A stretch of DNA of 64,000 bases, taken from an uncultured Candidatus Melainabacteria bacterium (GTDB taxonomy: Bacteria > Cyanobacteriota > Vampirovibrionia > Gastranaerophilales > Gastranaerophilaceae). The translations under genes and the position numbers were made by a program. Numbering within the stretch: the first letter of the stretch is position 1; every line of letters begins with the position of its first letter. The stretch spans positions 62,001 through 126,000 of the forward strand of contig CANARY010000007.1 of the NCBI GenBank assembly GCA_947364235.1. Reading direction: 5' to 3'. Of this stretch, positions 16,763 to 23,876 are shown piece by piece. A model generated the notes under the pieces. It saw only the letters and a list, made by a program, of their open reading frames with translations. It was not told where the DNA came from and ran no database searches.

Positions 16763-17611
16763 TTACGGATTTGCTTTTAACCATTTTTGTACGATTTCAT
16801 AACCTCTTTTATTAGAGCTGTTTGCGTTTTCAAGCTGTAAGTTTGAATCATACATTTCGATTATTTTTTTAGCGTATGTACGTTTGTCAGTAATATTTTT
16901 TGCTTTATTGAACTCGAAGAAAGCTCTTGATAATTGTCTTTCGGTAGCAGGATTTTGTTCGTTGTATTTTTGTTCTAAACAATCTTTGCCAGCTCTTTGT
17001 AAAGCTCCTCTGTCTGCTTTATCAAGAATCTTTTTATTAATTTCTGCTTGATATCTCTCTCTTTCAGCTTCAAGTGCTTTTATTTCACTGTTAAGTTTTT
17101 CTATTTGTTCATTCTTTGCTTTAATTTGAGCATTTATTTCTCTTTCTGCTTTTTGTTTTGCATCTTTATATTCTTTTTCAAGTTCAGCTTTGTTTTCTTC
17201 AGCAGCATTTTGCCAAGCTTCATATTTTTCTTTAACATCATGATGCTCATTGATATTTGTCAAAGAACTTTGCAATTCATTTATTTCATTTGTTAGCTCA
17301 AGTTTTGTGTCTGTTTTAGTTTTAATTTCTTTATTTATATTATAAATTTCTTGAGTGTAATTAATTTCCGGTTCTTTATTTGCTTGATGAGCTGCGTAAG
17401 CCTGACCAGCAACTCCGATTATAGCGTTTGCAACACCATATCCTGCAGCTGCATCGTAGTTTATTTCTCCATAGCAGTTTGTAAAGATGCTTGGTCCGCC
17501 AAATCCTGTAAGACCGCCAAAGCCCATAGAGTTGCCGCTAAACATTCCAAGCCCTTGCGAGAATAGATTACCATTCATATTCAAATTGTACAAATTAAAT
17601 CCAGGTGCCAT
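16763..17611 (-). CDS. Hypothetical coiled-coil protein
   Basis: About 282 aa from the ATG at 17611; a longer frame to a TTG at 17647 is less likely. The N-terminal 75 residues are Gly/Asn/Phe-rich (MNGNLF, GFGGLTGFGG), residues about 85-190 are a long charged coiled coil, and the rest is helical. Low complexity and coiled coil suggest a structural protein. A TGTTACA half-site and an ATAC..TATA element lie upstream, as for the other unknown proteins in this region. Confidence 0.65.
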   Translation of the reverse strand: MAPGFNLYNLNMNGNLFSQGLGMFSGNSMGFGGLTGFGGPSIFTNCYGEINYDAAAGYGVANAIIGVAGQAYAAHQANKEPEINYTQEIYNINKEIKTKTDTKLELTNEINELQSSLTNINEHHDVKEKYEAWQNAAEENKAELEKEYKDAKQKAEREINAQIKAKNEQIEKLNSEIKALEAERERYQAEINKKILDKADRGALQRAGKDCLEQKYNEQNPATERQLSRAFFEFNKAKNITDKRTYAKKIIEMYDSNLQLENANSSNKRGYEIVQKWLKANP

Positions 17612-17649
17612 TTTTCGCGTCCCATCTTTAGTCTTACATTTATACAAAG

Positions 17650-17693
17650 TATATAAAAAGTATCTAATTTCGGTGTTTTAAAAATTTGTTACA
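17650..17693 (-). promoter_or_regulatory. Half-site of the shared TGTAACA operator with A/T-rich promoter
   Basis: One arm (TGTTACA, 17687-17693) and a TATATAAAAAGTAT element (17650-17663) lie 23 bp apart, close to the 24-bp spacing at 1.75 kb and 5.1 kb. The second arm is not recognisable. It precedes the 282-aa coiled-coil gene. Confidence 0.35.
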
Positions 17694-17726
17694 AAACTTA
17701 ATGTTTAATTTCGTCAAAAATATAAT

Positions 17727-17757
17727 AAAAGACAGGATAATTTTATCCTGTCTTTTA
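17727..17757 (-). terminator. Stranded tRNA-Leu terminator at the prophage left end
   Basis: A perfect 10-bp stem GACAGGATAA / TTATCCTGTC (17731-17752) is followed on the minus strand by TTTTATT. If the prophage is removed at the TGGGCAT core, this hairpin lies 8 nt downstream of the tRNA-Leu 3' end, so it was most likely that gene's terminator before integration. Confidence 0.75.
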
Positions 17758-17760
17758 AAC

Positions 17761-17767
17761 TGGGCAT
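17761..17767. other. attL core TGGGCAT
   Basis: TGGGCAT here is repeated at 62451-62457, the 3' end of tRNA-Leu. The similarity extends as TGGGCATRAAGMGAC (13 of 15 identical). Base composition and codon style change from host-like to phage-like just to the right. Large serine recombinases need only a short shared core, so the 7-bp identity is compatible. Confidence 0.65.
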
Positions 17768-18871
17768 AAAGCGACAAAGTTCGAACTTTTTGAAATGTAT
17801 TAAAACCCTTGTGGAAACTGTAAAAGAGGAAGAATCACAAATTTTAATTGAGAAAATTATTTTATTCAAAAATGAAATTCAAGCCGCTTGATTCTTGAAA
17901 GACGAAAATTGTCTTATTTTTTCAAAAAATTTTTATTGAAAAATTCAATAAAATCAATATTTTTTGTAAATTTTAGTAAAGATTGTTTTTATTGCCGAAA
18001 ATTTTTAGATAAAACCTCGAAATTCAATAAAATCAAAAGACAAAGGAAGAAGCATTGCCGAAAAAAATCGCAAAAGCGAAAAAACGGGGGACTAAAAAAG
18101 ACTCGGCGGGCGGGACAACAACCCCCGTCGTTTTTCAAGTCCCCCACAGTACCTAAAAGCCCAAAAGTGCCTTGTGTAGTGTGTTTCGGCGTGTGTTGTT
18201 TTGTTGACGGCTTCGAACCTGCAGGGGCTTCGGATTCGGTTCATACCCCGACGACCGAAACAAAAATTTTATTGCCGAAATTCAAGAAAAATATTTTCTC
18301 GGCTTCGAAATATTTTTCTTTTGCATGCTGATTTATTTTATAAAATAGTTATTTCTTGTTCCCTTGGGTCATACTATCCCCAACAAACGACCGAACGCCC
18401 GTAAATACAAACAATATTCCTTCCCCTCTTCCTACAAACGCCACCTCCCCAACGCAACAAAAAAGCCGACTCCGTGAATACGAAGTCGGCTTTTAAAATT
18501 TATTTTTTATTGAGAGCGATTTTAACGCCCTTAAAATTCATTTTTATATACATCACATCATTTTTTATAATTTAACCCATTTATTTTTTATCCTGTCCCC
18601 CTCAAAATGAATTTTTTATTAAGTTCAAACCCCCGATTTTTAACGGAATATTTTTGAGGAATATTTTCATCTTGAAAAATAATTCTAAAATTGACATAAA
18701 AAAAGGAAGTCCCAACGAATTAAGACTTCCACACGGGAACGAGTTTCGGCTCACGCTTGCACTCCCGTTCCCACCTTGAAAACAGAATCTCCCCAATTTC
18801 TCCGATTCTTCAAAGAAAAAGGAAGGGGCTTTCCCATACCCCTCCCCCGTTTAAGAAGAGAGAGCATAATT
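17768..18871. other. Prophage left arm without convincing gene
   Basis: About 1.1 kb of phage-like composition. Open frames here lack ribosome sites and are low complexity. It holds a 13-bp inverted repeat (18284-18296 with 18308-18320), a bidirectional terminator at 18461-18494, a GGAAGTC/GACTTCC hairpin near 18705-18730, and a CGGGAACGAGT-type hairpin at 18734-18772. It is the 3' untranslated end of the leftward lytic transcript plus attP-flanking DNA. Confidence 0.6.
18461..18494. terminator. Bidirectional terminator ending the leftward transcript
   Basis: An 11-bp stem AAAAGCCGACT / AGTCGGCTTTT separated by 12 nt, with further A and T residues outside. It lies downstream of the endolysin and would stop late transcription before the host genes. 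Confidence 0.8.
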
Positions 18872-19402
18872 TTAAATCAAACCTTTTGATTTGAATTTTT
18901 TTATTGATTCCCAAATTGCTTCGGCGAAAACCTCGGGCGATTCAACGAGAAGTTTCAAATCGTTCGGGTTTGAGATGAACGCCGTTTCAATCAGTATCGC
19001 AGGGGCTTTTGTTCGATTAAGAACGGTTAAATCTTCTCGAGCCTTGACCCCTCTGTCTGTTAAACCTGTCGCCGAAACAATTTCTTTTTGGACGATTTGA
19101 GCGAGTTCAAGCCCCTTTTTTGAATCCTTGCAATAACAAACTTCAACGCCGTTCGCTTCTTCTTTTGTGAAAGAATTACAATGAATCGAAATAAAACAGG
19201 TTGCCCCCGATTGATTTTCTTTCGGGCTGATTTCGAAATGACTTTCTTTTTGCTGAAAGTATTCTGCAAAATAGCCGTTCAATTTAAGGCGATTCAATAA
19301 CATTAAACCGATAATTGAAGCGATGTCGCTTTCTTTAATTTTTTGTTTTGAACACGCACCGGGGTCGGTTCCCCCGTGTCCTGCGTTTATGAAAATCTTC
19401 AT
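18872..19402 (-). CDS. Endolysin, N-acetylmuramoyl-L-alanine amidase
   Basis: A 176-aa single-domain Amidase_3 protein. Zinc ligands are seen in NAGHGG (start), KESD and SIHCNS, and the catalytic Glu in LIETAFISN. No signal peptide, so it should rely on the small membrane protein encoded just upstream for release. It is the last gene of the late region and overlaps the preceding gene by 4 bp. Confidence 0.9.
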   Translation of the reverse strand: MKIFINAGHGGTDPGACSKQKIKESDIASIIGLMLLNRLKLNGYFAEYFQQKESHFEISPKENQSGATCFISIHCNSFTKEEANGVEVCYCKDSKKGLELAQIVQKEIVSATGLTDRGVKAREDLTVLNRTKAPAILIETAFISNPNDLKLLVESPEVFAEAIWESIKKFKSKGLI

Positions 19403-19686
19403 TTTGTACCTCTTTTCATTAAAAAATTTTTTATATCGTCAATTCCTTTTGTAAGTTCTTCGAAATGTTTTTCTCCGTCGTCAAGCCGCTTATGTGCTGA
19501 TTTAATACTTGCTTCATTTTTGACCGTTCTTTCAATAACATTGTTATGCTTATCTTGTTTCTTTTCGAGATTGTTCAATTTCTCTTCGAACTTTCCCATT
19601 TTATAAGCAATATAAAGGGCTTGACCGACAACCGTTAAAAGAACGCCCGCCAAAGCTATAAGAATCGCCAAGAGTTCATAATTCAT
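19399..19686 (-). CDS. Putative holin/lysis membrane protein
   Basis: A 95-aa protein from the ATG at 19686 (site GGAGGGCG). One membrane segment (about residues 4-24) is followed by a charged coiled coil. The topology is like DUF2730 or XhlA-type phage lysis proteins. It sits between a DUF1353 gene and the endolysin with overlapping codons, the usual place for a holin. Identity as holin or spanin-like is inferred from context. Confidence 0.6.
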   Translation of the reverse strand: MNYELLAILIALAGVLLTVVGQALYIAYKMGKFEEKLNNLEKKQDKHNNVIERTVKNEASIKSAHKRLDDGEKHFEELTKGIDDIKNFLMKRGTK

Positions 19687-19688
19687 CG

Positions 19689-20159
19689 TTACGCCCTCCA
19701 ACCTTGAGTTTTTTGAAAATTATCGACAGTATGGAACATCGCCCAACGCTTAACGGCAGGAACGCCCGAAACATAAAGCAATCTTTCAAAAACTTTGTCG
19801 GCGAAATAACGGTCATTTCCGACGAATTCGTGATTTTCACAAAGTAAATCGTGAACCAACGACGGAACAAGGAAGCGAGGGTCGGTTTTTGCCCCGATAA
19901 TTTTCCAAGCAATCCAAGGAATCGAAGCCCCGTCCCAAATATAACCCTCTTTTGCTCTGAAACAGTAACGGCGATTTCTTCTCAAATCAAAAAGAACGAT
20001 TGTGAGTTCTTCTTTATTTAAAAACGGTCTGTTTGCTATGTCCTTTTTTTCTTCCTTTGACATATTGGGTTCGATAACCCTAAAATCGACATCGGGCGTT
20101 CTTGAGAAATAAATCGCCATATCTTCGTCGGCGTACCATTTACAAAGTGAATTTTCCAT
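19689..20159 (-). CDS. DUF1353 phage protein
   Basis: A 156-aa protein with the DUF1353 core IWDGASIPWIAWKIIG (about residues 81-96) and the following FLVPSLVHDLLC (about 103-114). The family is common in tailed phages near lysis genes; its role is not established. Its last codons overlap the ribosome site of the membrane protein gene. Confidence 0.8.
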   Translation of the reverse strand: MENSLCKWYADEDMAIYFSRTPDVDFRVIEPNMSKEEKKDIANRPFLNKEELTIVLFDLRRNRRYCFRAKEGYIWDGASIPWIAWKIIGAKTDPRFLVPSLVHDLLCENHEFVGNDRYFADKVFERLLYVSGVPAVKRWAMFHTVDNFQKTQGWRA

Positions 20160-20506
20160 TATTCTTCCTCCAAGGCTTCGCCTGTTAAGTCCGAATATTT
20201 TTCTTCGGCTTGGGTGATTGCCGCCACATAGTTCGGAATTACTTCATTCAAAACTTGATTGATTTTTTCAAAGAACCCCAAACCTAAACGGCAACATAAA
20301 ATCCGTTTTTTAAGTTTCTTGGGGTCGGTAGTTTCAACGGCTTTGTTCAAAGCATTTTCGAAAGATTCAAGAGCGTTTTTGAAACGATTGTATAATTTTT
20401 CGTAAAGACACTTTGAAAGCGTTGAAATTGCCGATTTGATGATTTTTGTTACATAGGGAACGACATATCGAACACACAATTTCGCCCCGATTCCTTTTAA
20501 ATCCAT
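20159..20506 (-). CDS. Hypothetical helical phage protein
   Basis: A 115-aa protein starting at the ATG at 20506, which has AGGAGG 8 bases upstream; a longer frame to 20596 lacks such a site. It is all helical, with a partly hydrophobic N-terminal half (LCVRYVVPYVTKII) and an acidic tail. It does not resemble the Avd accessory protein of DGRs in sequence, although size and helicity are similar. It may belong to the lysis set. Confidence 0.55.
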   Translation of the reverse strand: MDLKGIGAKLCVRYVVPYVTKIIKSAISTLSKCLYEKLYNRFKNALESFENALNKAVETTDPKKLKKRILCCRLGLGFFEKINQVLNEVIPNYVAAITQAEEKYSDLTGEALEEE

Positions 20507-20608
20507 AATTATTCCTCCTTTTTCTTGTTTGGCGACGATAAACGGGTTACGGATTGCTTGCGTAAGTGGGAGTGTTGCCGTAAGGCTCAAACTCATTCCG
20601 CAATCCTT

Positions 20609-20968
20609 TCACCCTCTGTCGCCAAGCCGCAATTTTTCTTCGAAATATTTTATTTTGTTTTCGTTGTATTTAATTTCGGCTTTTGCGTTTTCAATTCCAC
20701 GACGGCATGCGTTGATGTCGTCCTCGAATAAAACAAATTCACATCCACAATCAAGACACTTCATTTGAAAAAATACTCGCTCGGAATCGCCTTCGGCTGA
20801 TTCTACAACTTGAATTGTGTCCCCTTTGCATAACGGGCAATAAACAACCTCGCTCAATCTCGGTTCTTGTCGTTCTTCGCCCGATAGCAATAAATCAACC
20901 AAGCCTTCGTCTTGGCGTTCTATAACCTCCCGAATTTCTTCGGCTTTTGATTTTTCTTCGTACATCAT
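20609..20968 (-). CDS. Zinc-ribbon phage protein
   Basis: A 119-aa protein with two CxxC pairs, CPLCKGD (about residue 44) and CLDCGCEF (about 74), spaced as a zinc ribbon, followed by a C-terminal coiled coil (about 85-119). No known family. It could bind nucleic acid or another phage protein. Confidence 0.65.
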   Translation of the reverse strand: MMYEEKSKAEEIREVIERQDEGLVDLLLSGEERQEPRLSEVVYCPLCKGDTIQVVESAEGDSERVFFQMKCLDCGCEFVLFEDDINACRRGIENAKAEIKYNENKIKYFEEKLRLGDRG

Positions 20969-20992
20969 TAAATCTCCTCTTCTTTTTTTGAT

Positions 20993-21014
20993 AGGGGGGG
21001 GTTCCCCCCCCCCC
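20993..21014. repeat. G8/C11 homopolymer hairpin between genes
   Basis: G8 (20994-21001), TT, then C11 (21004-21014) can fold as a G/C hairpin between two minus-strand genes. Such runs are unstable in replication, so tract length may vary. It is intergenic and would affect spacing or mRNA structure, not frame. Confidence 0.7.
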
Positions 21015-21050
21015 GAAAATCGTTTTTAATTTGCCAAAACTCTGCAGGTT

Positions 21051-21575
21051 TTAACCGTTTGTTCCGTCGAAATCAAGTTCTTGTTGTTTTTCTGCCCATT
21101 CGCCCCGAATGTATTTAACGGCTTCGTTTCTTAAAACATCGAGTTGTTCTTTCATATATTGAGGAACCTCGAAGCCTTGTTCGTTATCAATCATCACATG
21201 CGGCGTATTTAAACATAAAGGCGACGGACAATTTTCAAGTTGTACTTGTCCCGAAATAATAACGCCCCCTTTTTCTGAAAAATTAACGGTTGTAATCAAT
21301 GTTTCATCGACCTTGTCGTCCGAAAATTCGCAAATTTCACAAAACCCTTGAGCCAAATCCTGCATTGCTTTCAAGAATGAATCAAGGGGTTTCCCTCGAC
21401 CTTTTGAAAGTGTTGTATTATCGGCGTTTGATGTGTTTGAATTGAAATCGATTTCGGGAATGTTTGTTTTTGCATCGATTCTGATTTTCTTAATAAATCC
21501 CTCGAAATTGGATTCAAATTTTTGTTTGAATTGAACGACTTTCCCCGTCGTTTTCTTTGGTTTACCTTTTGCCAT
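21051..21575 (-). CDS. Hypothetical phage protein
   Basis: A 174-aa protein from the ATG at 21575 (site AGGAGGAG). The N-terminus is basic (MAKGKPKKTTGKV), the middle mixed alpha/beta, with Cys residues at GFCEICEF and ENCPSPLC. No family recognised. It follows a terminator-like hairpin and may start a separate transcript leading to the lysis genes. Confidence 0.55.
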   Translation of the reverse strand: MAKGKPKKTTGKVVQFKQKFESNFEGFIKKIRIDAKTNIPEIDFNSNTSNADNTTLSKGRGKPLDSFLKAMQDLAQGFCEICEFSDDKVDETLITTVNFSEKGGVIISGQVQLENCPSPLCLNTPHVMIDNEQGFEVPQYMKEQLDVLRNEAVKYIRGEWAEKQQELDFDGTNG

Positions 21576-21614
21576 ATTCTCTCCTCCTTTTTTACTGACA
21601 AAATTTCCCATACT

Positions 21615-21641
21615 AAAAAGAGGGCGATTTTTTCGCCCCCT
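21615..21641 (-). terminator. Terminator-like hairpin after the tail/DGR block
   Basis: On the minus strand GGGGGCGA, a 5-nt A loop, TCGCCCTC and TTTTT form an intrinsic-terminator-like structure between the 185-aa gene and the lysis-side genes. A CGGGAATGAGT-type hairpin lies directly upstream at 21645-21680. Confidence 0.6.
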
Positions 21642-21716
21642 TAACGGGAATGAGTTTATGTCCTTCGGACAACACTCCCGCTCCCGCTTGTTTAAATATT
21701 GAAATTATTTAAAAAA

Positions 21717-22274
21717 TTATTCTTCGCCGTTCTTTTGCTCTTTGGCGAATTTGTATTCGTTGTAAAATTCTTCTTTTTTCTGATAGAGGAACATCCAAAG
21801 TTCAATAATTTCTTGAATATTCATCATAACGGCGTTCGCCGCTTTTCCCGTTACATCAAAAACATTTGTCTTTATAGCCAAAAATGGAGTTATGTCGCCC
21901 CCTGCCAACTTGTAAAGATTGATTTTTGGTTCGAATTCATCAATTATTGAAGAATATAATTTGTGCCAAATCGGCTTATATTTTTTCCCGTTTTTATATT
22001 CAACGCCCGTGCGTAATTTGTTTGAAAACTCGTCGAATTCGGCTGAATTATCTTCATCATTAAATTTCTTATATTCAATCGTGATTTGATATTCTTCCCA
22101 CTCGTTAAACGACATAAACGCTTCTTCATATTCATAAAAGATTGAAATTTCGCCCGAATCGTTTTCTTTTACAACTTCTTTTATATTCCTTCGATAATAA
22201 ACCCCGTTTGGGCTTGAAGTAATATCAATTTCGCTCGGTTTTTGGTTGCTCTGAACCATTTTGAATTCTGCCAT
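21717..22274 (-). CDS. Phage tail-associated protein downstream of DGR
   Basis: A 185-aa acidic protein. The N-terminal part (PSEIDITSSPNGVYYRRNIKEV, then EYEEAFMSFNEWEEY) is like short proteins found after tail-fibre genes in gut phages, and the C-terminal half is helical. It starts inside the RT gene (50-bp overlap) with AGGAGG upstream, so it is translated together with the RT. It could be a tail-fibre chaperone or a DGR accessory factor; I cannot decide. Confidence 0.55.
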   Translation of the reverse strand: MAEFKMVQSNQKPSEIDITSSPNGVYYRRNIKEVVKENDSGEISIFYEYEEAFMSFNEWEEYQITIEYKKFNDEDNSAEFDEFSNKLRTGVEYKNGKKYKPIWHKLYSSIIDEFEPKINLYKLAGGDITPFLAIKTNVFDVTGKAANAVMMNIQEIIELWMFLYQKKEEFYNEYKFAKEQKNGEE

Positions 22275-23382
22275 TTTTCCTCCTGTCGTGATTACTCATT
22301 ATTTTTTTACATAAATCAATAGAAATAAACGGTTCAATGTGGTTTTTATAGGCGTTGTAAGTGTCTGTCGGGCTATACCAACCCATATATGAAATCATTT
22401 GACAAGCATCGAACCAAGTTATTTTTAATTTTTTGTGCAATCTCAAAGCCGTTCTTATTGACCTTAAAAATATTGATTTCCGAATAGTTGTTTTATCCCG
22501 ATAAAATTTGAAGCCCATAAAATCAATCGGTCGTCCGTGTCTTTTGCCGTCTTTGTCGGTGTAATCAAATAAAAAGACTTGCCAATTTCCTTTTATTGTC
22601 AAACCGATTTCTGCAAGATATTTTTCGATTTCTTTGAAATTTTTATGAAGTTCTCGTTTGTTTCGCCCAAAAATAACGATGTCGTCCATATAACGCATAT
22701 AAAAGGCGACTTTTAAAACTTCTTTTACATAATGGTCGAACGGTTGAAGAAACCAATTAGCGAACCATTGTGAAGTATAAAATCCAATCGGAAGCCCTCT
22801 TTTGATAATTGTTCCGTCGGGCATAGTTCCGACATTGGAATCAATAACAAAATATATAAGTTTCAACATCACATCATCTTTAATAATTTTGGCGAAGCGT
22901 TCTTTTAATAAGTCCGTGTTTATACTTTCGTAAAAATGATGAATGTCGAATTTTAAAACATATTTAATCTCTTTGGGATTATTTTTTATAAATTTTTCAA
23001 GATATTTTTTACCGTAATGAACCCCACGACCCGGAATTGAGCCGCAGGAAAATTTATACATCCCCTTCATAAAGATTGGTTGAAGGGTTTTTATAACAAT
23101 ATGTTGAATCCATTGTTCGGGATTAGTAACCGTAAAGAACGGTTGAATTATTATCCGAAGTTTTTGTTTGAATCCGTCATTTATAATTCTTGCTTTATGA
23201 ATAATGGGTTTTAATTTGCAACCCAAAATCAGTTCCCGAAGTTTTACTTTGAGCCAATCTCTATTTTTGATTACCCTTTGAACCTCGGATCTTTCTTTTT
23301 TCTTTTGGGAAGCCGATTCAAGGGCTTCGTCCATTGTTTCATCGCTTAAAGCGATATTGATTAGATTTTTATATGTTCTCAT
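22225..23382 (-). CDS. DGR reverse transcriptase
   Basis: A 385-aa reverse transcriptase of the diversity-generating retroelement type. It shows the SCGSIPGRG motif (112-120), motif A FDIHHFYESI (145-154), the DGR-typical GLPIGFYTSQ (196-205) in place of QGxxxSP, and the catalytic YMDD (231-234). It copies the TR RNA with errors at adenines and feeds the cDNA into VR1. It lies just downstream of the TR in the same direction, as in known DGRs. No classical avd gene is next to it. Length is complete. Confidence 0.95.
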   Translation of the reverse strand: MRTYKNLINIALSDETMDEALESASQKKKERSEVQRVIKNRDWLKVKLRELILGCKLKPIIHKARIINDGFKQKLRIIIQPFFTVTNPEQWIQHIVIKTLQPIFMKGMYKFSCGSIPGRGVHYGKKYLEKFIKNNPKEIKYVLKFDIHHFYESINTDLLKERFAKIIKDDVMLKLIYFVIDSNVGTMPDGTIIKRGLPIGFYTSQWFANWFLQPFDHYVKEVLKVAFYMRYMDDIVIFGRNKRELHKNFKEIEKYLAEIGLTIKGNWQVFLFDYTDKDGKRHGRPIDFMGFKFYRDKTTIRKSIFLRSIRTALRLHKKLKITWFDACQMISYMGWYSPTDTYNAYKNHIEPFISIDLCKKIMSNHDRRKNGRIQNGSEQPKTERN

Positions 23383-23515
23383 AATTTCAAGAGGTTCTCT
23401 TACTAATAGCCTTGCGAGCTTTCAAAACTTTTACTGACACGCACCTCTTGTTCGGCTGATTTTTGCCAAGGGGCAAGGATAAAGACCTGCATTGTAAGAA
23501 AAAATTTTAGTAATC

Positions 23516-23626
23516 GAGCGACACGCCATAGTTCCAATTCGAGTTCGAAACGGCGTTGTTGACATTGAAAGCAAAAGCCCCAACAAGCAAGCCGTTATTC
23601 GGTTGACAACCGAAACGGGCGAAGCC
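23516..23626 (-). repeat. DGR template repeat (TR)
   Basis: 111 bp, aligned without gaps to VR1 and VR2. Read on the minus strand it has eight AAT/AAC codons at exactly the positions that vary in VR1, the pattern expected for a template whose adenines are mutagenised. It lies 133 bp upstream of the RT start. The end GGCGTGTCGCTC is shared with both VRs. An open frame covers it but has no ribosome site; I treat it as non-coding RNA template. Confidence 0.93.
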
Positions 23627-23670
23627 GCAGGTCGATACCCTTTCTATTTTCTTATTAAGTTTTAGTAATT

Positions 23671-23781
23671 GAGCGACACGCCACGGTACCAAGCCGAGTG
23701 CGAAACGGCGTAGTCGACGGTGCAAGCAAAAGCCCCAACTAACAAGCCGTCATGCGGGTTGCAACCGAAAAGGGCGAAGCC
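23671..23781 (-). repeat. Second, orphan variable repeat (VR2)
   Basis: 111 bp aligned to the TR with 19 differences: 11 at TR adenines and 8 elsewhere. The flank after the repeat (AATTACTAA) resembles the TR flank rather than VR1. It is not attached to a full target gene: the open frame through it is 63 codons with no good ribosome site. It is best read as a remnant of an earlier target or a duplicated cassette. Confidence 0.8.
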
Positions 23782-23856
23782 ACAGGTCAAAACCCATTCA
23801 ATAATTTTATTCGGTGTCAAAACCCCCGTCAAGATTCTTTCGGAAGAATTCATCTC

Positions 23857-23876
23857 AACGGGGGAGTTCCCCCGTT
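23857..23876 (-). other. Hairpin next to VR1 (candidate DGR retrohoming hairpin)
   Basis: AACGGGGG-AACT-CCCCCGTT on the minus strand forms an 8-bp stem and 4-nt loop, overlapping the target gene's stop codon and 25 bp after VR1. In the Bordetella phage DGR an 8-bp hairpin/cruciform with a 4-nt loop just after the VR aids retrohoming. It could also act as a terminator, but no T-tract follows. Confidence 0.6.

Noticed and set aside
17761-17790. Longer tRNA duplication at the left end (TGGGCAT..AAGCGAC..TTCGAAC)
   Set aside because: Similarity beyond the core needs a gap and mismatches; I report only the 7-bp core and the 13/15 extension.
17888-18331. 147-codon frame in the prophage left arm
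   Set aside because: No ribosome site, low-complexity Lys/Phe sequence, and overlaps inverted repeats; probably non-coding.
20159-20506. 115-aa helical protein as the DGR accessory Avd
   Set aside because: Similar size and helical content but no sequence resemblance, and it is separated from the RT by three genes and a terminator-like hairpin.
23507-23853. Two short reading frames (72 and 63 codons) over TR and VR2 as separate genes
   Set aside because: They lack ribosome sites and mirror the VR1 protein only because TR and VR2 are repeats of it; TR is best seen as RNA template.
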